In this document: piece after piece, positions 56,176 to 63,303 of the stretch | Layout: every line of letters begins with the position of its first letter | Numbering within the stretch: position 1 is the stretch's first letter | From: Aestuariivivens marinum | GTDB lineage: Bacteria; Bacteroidota; Bacteroidia; Flavobacteriales; Flavobacteriaceae | DNA length: 64,000 nucleotides | Assembly (NCBI RefSeq): GCF_022662175.1 | Contig: NZ_JAKMCR010000001.1 | Span: 1,488,001-1,552,000 of the forward strand | Reading direction: 5' to 3' | The notes under the pieces: model-generated | Told to the model about the DNA's origin: nothing | The model's input: only the letters and a program-made list of their open reading frames with translations | Database searches by the model: none | Made by a program: the position numbers and the translations under genes

Positions 56176-58647
56176 ATGTCTTATAACGAATTTGAAGATC
56201 TGGACCATGTAGAATCGAAAGGGATGACCTTCGATTTTAAGGGTTTTTTGTTTAAGGTGCTCCACCTATGGAAACTTATTTTATTGAGTATAGGGATTGC
56301 CATGGTGATAGCCTATTCCATTAATGTACGTAAGCAAAACATTTATCGTCTGGGTGCTTTGGTCTCTATTGAGAATGACCAAAACCCTTTTTTTACGGCC
56401 AATACCAGTATCTCCTTTAACTGGGGCGGGGTGTCGGGTAAGGTGGGTAAAATAATGACCTCGCTCAATACTCGAGCACATAACGAATTGGTGGTGGATT
56501 CCCTACAGTATTACCTAAGCTATTTGGTGCAGGGTAAGTATCGTATGGAGGATATTTATACCAGGGCACCGTTTCGTGTGGATATAGATAAAACAAAAGG
56601 GCAGCTATTGGGTAAGCCCATAGGTATTCGTTTTGTAAATGATAGTATTTTTGAGGTGTTCACTACTTTTGAAAGAGATCGTGTTTCGGTGCAAAAGTAT
56701 GGTGATAAGACCATACAAGGTGTTACTGTTCCCTTGGGCGACTTTAATGAGCGGTTTAAAGTTGGAACACCTGTATATCTTTCTTTTTTAAACTTGACCT
56801 TACAAATAAGGCAGGGAGCAAGTGTAAGGCCGGGTGCTGAATATTATATTCAATTTGCCAATTTTGACGGGATTGTGTATCAGTATTCCAGAGCGGTTAG
56901 TGCCGCTCCCAGCAGGCAGTCTTCGGCAGTATTAAACTTAGCGATGTCTGGCACCAATAAGGCCAAGATTGTAGATTACTTAAATACTACCGTTGCCATA
57001 TTGAGTAAAACCGAATTGGAACGTAAAAACCAGTATGCTACTAACACCATTAAGTTTATAGACAGTACCTTAAATGCGGTTAATGTGGATTTAAAGGCCG
57101 TGAGCGAGGAAATGGATGCCTTTAGAACCCAAAATAAAATATTTGATGTAGATGTGGAAATGCAGGAGGTGTCGGCTAAACTCAAGGCATTTGATAGGGA
57201 AAAAGATGTGGTTAACGACAAGTTGCGTTATTTAGACCTGTTGGAGACCTATTTGCAAACCAAAACCGACTATACCGATATTGCTGCACCCTCCTCTGTA
57301 GGTATTGAGGAAAGTAATATTTTAACAAGCGTGGGTAAGATTACCAATTTGGCCATTGAGCGCCAAAATTTGGAAGCAACCACCAAGGAAGGTTCCACTT
57401 TGTTTAAGGAGTTGGATAGCCGTATTGATGCCGAAAAGAATGTGCTGTTTGAAATTATTTCGGGCACCAAAAGAAACATTACCATACAGCTAAATACGCT
57501 AAATGCCCAAATACGTAAGCTGGAGGCGAAGCTCAGTGAATTGCCCGAAGACCAGCAAGAGTATTTAAAAATACAGCGTAAGCTGGATTTAAGTCAGGAA
57601 GCCTACGATATTTATCTGGCCAAGCGTAGTGAGGCCGCTATTGTAAAGGCGGCCAATGTCTCAGATATTTCAATGATAGATGAGGCTAAGGATATAGGGA
57701 ACCCGCCTATAGGGCCCAACAAGAGCCTAAACTATATGATGGCGCTTATGGTTGGCTTTTTTGCGCCACTGGGCCTCATCTTTATTGTATTTTTATTGGA
57801 TACCACCATTCATGGCTCGGATGAAGTAGAACGCCTGTCTACTATTCCTATTATTGGGTTGATTGGCAAATACCGTTATAAAAATAATTTGGTGGTATTT
57901 GAAAAACCCAAATCGGCCGTTGCCGAATCCTTTAGGGCCATACGTTCCAGTTTACAGTTTTTTTATAAACAGCTACCAAAGGAAGGGGGACGTACGGTTA
58001 TGGTGACCTCATCGGTAAGTGGGGAAGGCAAGACCTTTTGTTCCATTAATGTGGCTACGGCCTATGCTTTATCGGGCAAGAAAACCATATTACTGGGTCT
58101 GGATTTACGTAAACCTAAAATATTTAATGATTTTGACCTTGATAATGATAAGGGACTTGTTAATTATTTTATTGGGGAGGAGACATTTGAATCTGTGTTG
58201 GAAAAAACCCATATTGACAATCTACATGTGGTCACCAGCGGGCCCATACCACCCAATCCCAGTGAATTGTTAATGCGGGGTAAACTGGATGAACTGATTA
58301 GCACACTCAGGAACACTTATGATATTGTAGTGCTGGACACCCCGCCGGTAGGTTTGGTTACCGATGCCTTGGAGATAGCGAACTTTGCCGATGCCATATT
58401 ATTTGTGGTGCGCTTGGATTTTACCAAAAAGGGCATGTTGCAATTGGTAAATGCGAAACATCGTAAAGGTGAATTAAAGAACATTAGTTTTATTCTTAAT
58501 TTTTATAAACACAAAACCAACCAAAATTATGGCTATGGCTATGGCTATGGCTATGGCTATGGTTATGGCGTGTATGGGGAGGCCTACCATGAAAAAGATA
58601 AGTCCTCAGTTTTGGGTAGGGTGAAACAATTTTTTAAACGGGTTTAG
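56176..58647 (+). CDS. Wzc-like polysaccharide co-polymerase / tyrosine autokinase
   Basis: 823 aa. Wzz-type domain with first membrane helix (WKLILLSIGIAMVIAYSINV, about 36-56), a long periplasmic coiled coil (about 285-500) with GNVR-like features, second helix (MMALMVGFFAPLGLIFIVFLL) and a C-terminal BY-kinase: Walker A VSGEGKT (about 613-619), Walker A' ILLGLDLRKP, Walker B IVVLDTPP (about 716-723). The Tyr tail is unusual: seven YG pairs then VYG and EAY (about 785-805), from a hexanucleotide repeat. It controls chain length and export by cycles of tyrosine phosphorylation. Confidence 0.94.
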   Translation: MSYNEFEDLDHVESKGMTFDFKGFLFKVLHLWKLILLSIGIAMVIAYSINVRKQNIYRLGALVSIENDQNPFFTANTSISFNWGGVSGKVGKIMTSLNTRAHNELVVDSLQYYLSYLVQGKYRMEDIYTRAPFRVDIDKTKGQLLGKPIGIRFVNDSIFEVFTTFERDRVSVQKYGDKTIQGVTVPLGDFNERFKVGTPVYLSFLNLTLQIRQGASVRPGAEYYIQFANFDGIVYQYSRAVSAAPSRQSSAVLNLAMSGTNKAKIVDYLNTTVAILSKTELERKNQYATNTIKFIDSTLNAVNVDLKAVSEEMDAFRTQNKIFDVDVEMQEVSAKLKAFDREKDVVNDKLRYLDLLETYLQTKTDYTDIAAPSSVGIEESNILTSVGKITNLAIERQNLEATTKEGSTLFKELDSRIDAEKNVLFEIISGTKRNITIQLNTLNAQIRKLEAKLSELPEDQQEYLKIQRKLDLSQEAYDIYLAKRSEAAIVKAANVSDISMIDEAKDIGNPPIGPNKSLNYMMALMVGFFAPLGLIFIVFLLDTTIHGSDEVERLSTIPIIGLIGKYRYKNNLVVFEKPKSAVAESFRAIRSSLQFFYKQLPKEGGRTVMVTSSVSGEGKTFCSINVATAYALSGKKTILLGLDLRKPKIFNDFDLDNDKGLVNYFIGEETFESVLEKTHIDNLHVVTSGPIPPNPSELLMRGKLDELISTLRNTYDIVVLDTPPVGLVTDALEIANFADAILFVVRLDFTKKGMLQLVNAKHRKGELKNISFILNFYKHKTNQNYGYGYGYGYGYGYGVYGEAYHEKDKSSVLGRVKQFFKRV
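58528..58569 (+). repeat. TATGGC hexanucleotide repeat in the wzc-like gene
   Basis: Six TATGGC copies and one TATGGT copy in a row encode the YG tail. As the unit is 6 bp, slippage changes the number of tyrosines in steps of one without breaking the frame. Confidence 0.85.
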
Positions 58648-58699
58648 TTATGATTTTTTAGGGTTTTGTACCTGTTCCTTCGTTGGGAGTCATTTCTGA

Positions 58700-58761
58700 T
58701 TCCTCCGTCTAAACGCTATAGCGTTTAGCCACCTCCCTTTGGATAAGGGAGGAGTTTTTTT
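58700..58761 (+). terminator. CCTCC element acting as terminator after the kinase gene
   Basis: Hairpin CTAAACGC/GCGTTTAG followed by CCTCCCTT pairing with AAGGGAGG, then AG and seven T. It is a member of the dispersed CCTCC family but ends in a good U-tract, so it probably terminates the wza-wzc transcript. Confidence 0.75.
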
Positions 58762-58773
58762 GGCTTCCTTTTT

Positions 58774-59523
58774 TTATAAGACTTCAATTAATTGTAAGGC
58801 ATTAAAAGCACCGTTGTTAAGGGCGTATTGTATGCCGTTGATTTCCTGAAAGAAGGCTACTTTTAAAAAATAGAGTGCATTTCCCGATCCGCTTGGTACC
58901 CCAACAGGAGTTAATGCCACTGGTGTTATCGTGTTGTTAATCGCGGTATTAAAGATTGGGCTTAATTGCAGGTCTTTGTCATCGGTAGCAAAGTCAATGT
59001 TTAAAAATCCTGCTTCTAAGCTTACATGAGTAGCACCTTCTGGAGCATCTAAGTTTTGTTGGGGTATAAAATCGGGGATGTCAATTTCTCCAGTGGCTGT
59101 ATTAAGTGTATAATCGCTTAACAGTACACTACTTAAAATGGCATTTTCGTTAAAGTTGAAACCATTTAAAGTCAATTTTCCTTGTGCCGTTGTTAATCCA
59201 ATAGCGACCTTACGTTCTCCTCTTGGGGAGGTGGTGTCGGCATTCTTTACCTTGGTCATTGTTTGTGTTAAGCGTGAGGTTACCAAGTCGTCTTTAGCAT
59301 CGGTTAATAAGGCTAAAATAGCCCTTCTCAATTGTTTGCCACTTGTTGCTGCCTGGCCAAATTCGGCACCGTTTTCGCGGGTTCGTGCAAAAGCAGGATC
59401 GTTTTTAATGCGTTTAGCACTAACACCGCTTTTGGTTTTTACTAAATACCCTTCTTTACCTTTGTAAAAGGTCAAGTCGTCTAGGGTTCCTTCAATTTTG
59501 ATAAAACTTTTAAGTTTTGCCAT
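58774..59523 (-). CDS. Conserved-looking protein of unknown function
   Basis: 249 aa, cytoplasmic by sequence, no signal or membrane segment. N-terminal MAKLKSFIKIEGTLDDLTFY then YKGKEGYLVKTK and NDPAFARTRENGAEFGQAA, where the DPAFARTRENGAEF segment reads as a conserved motif. The second half is a beta-rich domain (LTLNGFNFNENAILSSVLL, GATHVSLEAGFLNIDF, YFLKVAFFQEINGIQYAL). I recall similar proteins in Flavobacteriaceae without a known role; this is memory, not a search result. It is transcribed against the polysaccharide genes, in an island of repeats. Confidence 0.75.
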   Translation of the reverse strand: MAKLKSFIKIEGTLDDLTFYKGKEGYLVKTKSGVSAKRIKNDPAFARTRENGAEFGQAATSGKQLRRAILALLTDAKDDLVTSRLTQTMTKVKNADTTSPRGERKVAIGLTTAQGKLTLNGFNFNENAILSSVLLSDYTLNTATGEIDIPDFIPQQNLDAPEGATHVSLEAGFLNIDFATDDKDLQLSPIFNTAINNTITPVALTPVGVPSGSGNALYFLKVAFFQEINGIQYALNNGAFNALQLIEVL

Positions 59524-59927
59524 AATAATAAGATTTGTGAGTATCTTTTATTAAGACACTCTGGTTAAACTTTTATGTGGTACTTGATTTGGGGTTGTAT
59601 ACCATATTTTGAATTTAGTAATGTGATATACTCTTTATGTACCGTTGCTAATGTATACTGGATTTATACTGGTTGTATTGAATTACTGTTGTAGGTATTA
59701 GAATATGTTGAATTATAAACTATTTAGCTGATTTATTTAAAAAATGGTGTTTTTTATGTATTCTGCTGAAATGCCCTTGACATACATTATCCATACTTGA
59801 GCCATACACTAACCGTATGGAAAGAATGCTTAATTGATACTAATTAAAATTTAATCCACATACGAAATACTAATACATTTAGGTGTCTCCATTCAGTTTG
59901 ATGGCTTGGTGACTGGCCATATAGGTA
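59524..59927. other. Intergenic region, AT-rich
   Basis: No gene seen. It should contain the minus-strand promoter of the unknown gene. Short direct repeats of tatactgg around 59650 are the only visible structure. Confidence 0.35.
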
Positions 59928-60103
59928 TTTACTTTTTTGAATTGCCCAAAAAAGTAACAAAAAAGTCTAGTGCCTATAGCTTCGGCGGTCAAAAAGGATT
60001 TTGAAGTCTAAAACCTATGGACTCCTTCCGTTGGTCGTCAAACAGCATAGGTTTTTTACGTCTTCTTCAATCTTTTGACGCTCGCCTGCCAGCTATAATG
60101 CAC
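59928..60103 (+). repeat. Palindromic element V1
   Basis: T/A hairpin TTTACTTTTTT/AAAAAAGTAA followed by the nested palindrome at 59970-60103 (134 nt). Same inner hairpin AAAACCTATG/CATAGGTTTT and loop as in U1-U4 with one loop change, but the outer stem differs (GTGC, TATAGCT/AGCTATA). Confidence 0.8.
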
Positions 60104-60186
60104 GTTTTGATGTGTGTATAGACCCTTCCGTCACTTTGTGACATGTTCCCTTGTTGATGGAAAGTGTTTGTGTGGTGGTTTTGAAT

Positions 60187-60296
60187 CCTCCGTCTAAATG
60201 CTGCTGCATTTAGCCACCTCTTTACCATGCGCCATCTGGCTCCTTCGCTAAAACAGTCTACTAGACTGTTTTTTTACGCTTGACCCAGGAGGAACA
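60187..60296 (+). repeat. CCTCC element with cassette
   Basis: CTAAATGC/GCATTTAG stem, then CCACCTC, the roughly 75-bp cassette (CCATGCGCCATCTGGCTCC and the AAAACAGTCT/AGACTGTTTT terminator at 60250-60275), then AGGAGGAAC. Same build as in U4. Confidence 0.75.
60250..60275 (+). terminator. Terminator-like hairpin in the cassette
   Basis: Identical stem AAAACAGTCT/AGACTGTTTT to that at 54918, followed by T-run. Confidence 0.7.
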
Positions 60297-60303
60297 AGGT
60301 TGG

Positions 60304-60480
60304 TTTTACTTTTTTGAATTGCCCAAAAAAGTAACAAAAAAGTCTAGTGCTTATAGCTTCGGCGGTCAAAAAGGATTTTGAAGTCTAAAACCTATGGACT
60401 CCTTCCGTTGGTCGTCAAACAGCATAGGTTTTTTACGTCTTCTTCAATCTTTTGACGCTCGCCTGCCAGCTATAAGGCAC
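60304..60480 (+). repeat. Palindromic element V2
   Basis: T/A hairpin TTTTACTTTTTT/AAAAAAGTAA, then nested palindrome 60347-60480 (134 nt). Here the outer stem is nearly perfect: GTGC, CTTATAGCT / AGCTATAAG, GCAC. Confidence 0.8.
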
Positions 60481-60521
60481 GTTTTCCCTGTTATTGATGT
60501 TGTACCGTGTTTAATTTCTGA

Positions 60522-60628
60522 ACTCCGCCTCATGCTTTTGGTGTGAGCCACCTCTTTATCATGCGCCATCTGGCTCCTTCGCTAAAGTAGTCTACTAGAC
60601 CGTTTTTTTTCGCTTGGCTCGGGAGGAG
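60522..60628 (+). repeat. CCTCC element with cassette, diverged
   Basis: Stem CTCATGC/GTGTGAG (two wobble pairs), then the cassette in which the terminator stem has partly decayed (GTCT/AGAC only), then GGGAGGAGG. Confidence 0.65.
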
Positions 60629-60691
60629 GCAGTATAATTAGGTTGTATGATTAAATTTTGGATTTTATATTATAGAATTTCTGTTTATAAT

Positions 60692-60726
60692 TTGTTAATT
60701 ATAATTTTTTTTGTAGGTTATTTTTG
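60692..60726 (+). promoter_or_regulatory. Possible promoter of the small DNA-binding-like gene
   Basis: TTG (60692-60694) and TATTTTTG (60719-60726) match the TTG/TAnnTTTG form, although the 24-nt spacer is slightly long. It leaves a leader of about 65 nt. Confidence 0.4.
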
Positions 60727-60797
60727 TCTAAATTTATATTATTGTAAGAAACAGACTAATTAAAGCTTGTTGTGTTTTAGTTTTCAATTATTTAGTA

Positions 60798-61013
60798 ATG
60801 CCCCAAAGCATGCATCGTATTTGTATTTATACGCAAGATATTATTATTTTGACCGGACGTAGTGAAAGTTATGCACGAGAGGTCTTACGAGATATTAGAT
60901 TGCTTTTAAAGAAGGAACGTCATCAATTAATTACTATTGCTGAGTTTTGTGAGCACATGGGATTGCCCTATGAGGATGTTTTTAATCGAATTAATAAGAT
61001 TGGAGTTCGTTGA
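60798..61013 (+). CDS. Small helical, possibly DNA-binding protein
   Basis: 71 aa, or 67 from the second Met (MHRICIYTQD, 60810), which is the likelier conserved start. ICIYTQDIIILTGRSESYAREVLRDIR, then QLITIAEFCEHMGLPYEDVFNRI. Two predicted helix-turn-helix-like helical hairpins; the second part (TIAEFCEHMGL) looks like the helix-turn-helix start of excisionase/MerR-type proteins. It stands directly upstream of the polysaccharide exporter genes and could be a local regulator. I do not recognise a named family. Confidence 0.65.
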   Translation: MPQSMHRICIYTQDIIILTGRSESYAREVLRDIRLLLKKERHQLITIAEFCEHMGLPYEDVFNRINKIGVR

Positions 61014-61107
61014 TGTCTATAAGGCAGGTAGTATTCAGTATTTAGAGTTTATCATTCAATATTTTGGAGTTGAAGGGTAACTATTTGTATTTTGGGGCTT
61101 TTGAAAT

Positions 61108-62025
61108 GTGAATTTTAACTATATTGAGTATATTTATCCCTTAACTAAAAACCCCAAAATATTGAATCGCTCCAGTGATGATACCTGGTTATATAATATC
61201 TCATCAAATCGCAAGTTAATAAACTTTAATTTTAAGGAAATTTGGCGCTATCGTGATTTGTTGGTGTTGTTTGTAAAACGTGATGTGATTACCGTTTATA
61301 AGCAAACTATTTTAGGTCCTTTATGGTATTTAATCCAGCCTTTATTTACGGCAATAACTTTTACGCTAATATTTAATAAGGTCGCCAATATAGAAACAGG
61401 TGCTGTGCCCCCATTTTTATTTAATCTAGCCAGTATTTCAGTTTGGAATTATTTTAAAAGTTGTTTAACGGCTACATCAAATACCTTTAATAGTAATGCA
61501 GGTATTTTCAGTAAGGTTTACTTTCCGCGTATTATATCGCCATTATCTGTTGTTATTTCCAATTTAATGCGTTTTGGCATACAACTTTTTATATTTATTA
61601 TTTTCTTTTTATACTATTATTTAAAAGGTGCCCAAGTTTCTATAAATGAGAGTGTTTTATTGTTTCCGTTATTGGTAGTGATTATGGGGTTGTTGGGCTT
61701 GGGTTTGGGCATGATTATATCGTCTATGGTTACCAAGTATCGTGATTTAAAATATCTATTAAACTTTGGCGTACAATTGCTTATGTACACTTCAGCCGTT
61801 ATGTACCCTTTGGCATTGGTACGTGAAAAACTACCGCAGTTTGCCTGGTTGGTGGAATATAATCCTATGGCTTATATTATTGAAGCCGCTCGGTATGTAC
61901 TTTTAAATACAGGGAGCATTTCGGTTAAAGGGCTTGGTTTTACTATTATAAGTACTATGATATTGTTATTATTGGGTATGTTGGTTTTTAATAAAACTGA
62001 AAAGAATTTTATTGATACTGTGTAG
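61108..62025 (+). CDS. Wzm-like ABC-2 polysaccharide exporter permease
   Basis: 305 aa, GTG start (no in-frame ATG nearby; an ATG 2 nt upstream is followed by a stop). N-terminal cytoplasmic segment with IWRYRDLLVLFVKRDVITVYK and QTILGPLWYLIQPL typical of the family, then about six membrane helices (e.g. LFIFIIFFLYYYLKG, LLVVIMGLLGLGLGMIISS) and NPMAYIIEAARYVLL near the end. It is followed by its ATPase at a 15-nt gap. It exports lipid-linked O-antigen, capsule or teichoic-like polymer. Confidence 0.92.
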   Translation: MNFNYIEYIYPLTKNPKILNRSSDDTWLYNISSNRKLINFNFKEIWRYRDLLVLFVKRDVITVYKQTILGPLWYLIQPLFTAITFTLIFNKVANIETGAVPPFLFNLASISVWNYFKSCLTATSNTFNSNAGIFSKVYFPRIISPLSVVISNLMRFGIQLFIFIIFFLYYYLKGAQVSINESVLLFPLLVVIMGLLGLGLGMIISSMVTKYRDLKYLLNFGVQLLMYTSAVMYPLALVREKLPQFAWLVEYNPMAYIIEAARYVLLNTGSISVKGLGFTIISTMILLLLGMLVFNKTEKNFIDTV

Positions 62026-62040
62026 TTATTGAAAAGGAAA

Positions 62041-63303
62041 ATGGGTGTTATTTTAAAAGTTGAAAACATAAGTAAGCAGTATCGATTAGGGTTAATTGGT
62101 AGTGGTGCATTGGGTGATGACTTAAAACGCTGGTGGTATAAAGTTAGGGGGAAGGAAGATCCGTTTTTAAAGGTAGGAGAGCTTAATGATAGGAGTACAA
62201 AAGGAGATAGCCAATATGTTTGGGCGATTAAGGATATCAATTTTGAGGTACAGGAAGGCGAGGTTTTAGGGATTATAGGAAAAAATGGTGCTGGCAAATC
62301 TACTTTGTTAAAAATATTATCCCGAGTAACTGGCCCAACAACAGGCAACATAAAAACAAAAGGGCGTATAGCCTCCTTGTTAGAAGTAGGCACAGGCTTC
62401 CATCCCGAACTAACAGGTAGGGAGAACATTTATTTAAATGGTGCCATATTGGGTATGACCAAAGCAGAAATAAAGAGTAAAGAAGATGAGATAATTGCGT
62501 TTTCTGGTTGTGAACGTTATATTGACACCCCAGTTAAGAGATATTCTTCAGGGATGCGGGTTCGGTTGGCTTTTGCGGTTGCCGCTTTTTTAGAACCTGA
62601 TATTTTGGTTATTGACGAGGTGTTGGCCGTTGGTGATGCCGAATTTCAAAAAAAGGCCATTGGTAAAATGCAAGACATTAGTAAAGGTGATGGGCGAACA
62701 GTACTATTTGTTAGTCATAATATGGCTGCAGTAAAAAGCTTGTGTACCAGGGGTATGGTTTTGCGACAAGGGAAAATTGCTTTTATGGGTGATACTACTG
62801 AAGCAGTAAGCTTTTATTTGAAAGATGGTTTTGAGTTGGAAAATAAAAAGATATTTGATGACCTTTATGATAATGATCTATTTATTTTGCACGAGATTAT
62901 TGCCAAGGGTCAAAATAAAACTGAAAGCGCCTTAATATTGGAAGATGATGCTCTAGAATTGGTCACTTGTATTACTATTAAATCTTCGTGCCCAGAACAA
63001 TATCATGTCACTTATCATTTATTTAATGAGTTAGGAGAGCCACTGTTTTCATTTTCAAGTGGAAGTATTGACCTCCTTAAAGGATATAATCGATTACATT
63101 GTAGTTTCCCAAAATCGTTTTTACGCTCTGGACAGTATTTTTTGTCTTTTTTTGTTGTTGAAAACAAAAGAAAAGCTGTTTTTATTGAAAAGGATATTAT
63201 GAGTTTTACTGTTGTTGATGCTAAAAGGGATTTAGGGGTTTATATGGGTAAAGAACCGGGCTATATTAAACCTCAATTAACATGGCAAAACCTTACTGAA
63301 TGA
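62041..63303 (+). CDS. Wzt-like polysaccharide exporter ATPase
   Basis: 420 aa from ATG 62041; a TTG four codons earlier is also in frame. ABC domain: Walker A GKNGAGKST (about 80-88), Q-loop region LEVGTGFHPELTGRENI, signature YSSGMRVRLAFAVA, Walker B DILVIDEVLAVGD, His switch SHNMAAVK. The C-terminal part (about 255-420, beta-rich, LVTCITIKSSCPEQYHVTYH, FLRSGQYFLSFFVVENK) matches the Wzt-type carbohydrate-binding domain that recognises the finished chain. It overlaps the next gene by 4 nt (ATGA). Confidence 0.92.
   Translation: MGVILKVENISKQYRLGLIGSGALGDDLKRWWYKVRGKEDPFLKVGELNDRSTKGDSQYVWAIKDINFEVQEGEVLGIIGKNGAGKSTLLKILSRVTGPTTGNIKTKGRIASLLEVGTGFHPELTGRENIYLNGAILGMTKAEIKSKEDEIIAFSGCERYIDTPVKRYSSGMRVRLAFAVAAFLEPDILVIDEVLAVGDAEFQKKAIGKMQDISKGDGRTVLFVSHNMAAVKSLCTRGMVLRQGKIAFMGDTTEAVSFYLKDGFELENKKIFDDLYDNDLFILHEIIAKGQNKTESALILEDDALELVTCITIKSSCPEQYHVTYHLFNELGEPLFSFSSGSIDLLKGYNRLHCSFPKSFLRSGQYFLSFFVVENKRKAVFIEKDIMSFTVVDAKRDLGVYMGKEPGYIKPQLTWQNLTE

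Noticed and set aside
53953-60480. Integron attC sites or gene cassettes
   Set aside because: The 133-nt elements are palindromic, but the terminal RYYYAAC/GTTRRRY boxes, cassette genes and an integrase are all missing.
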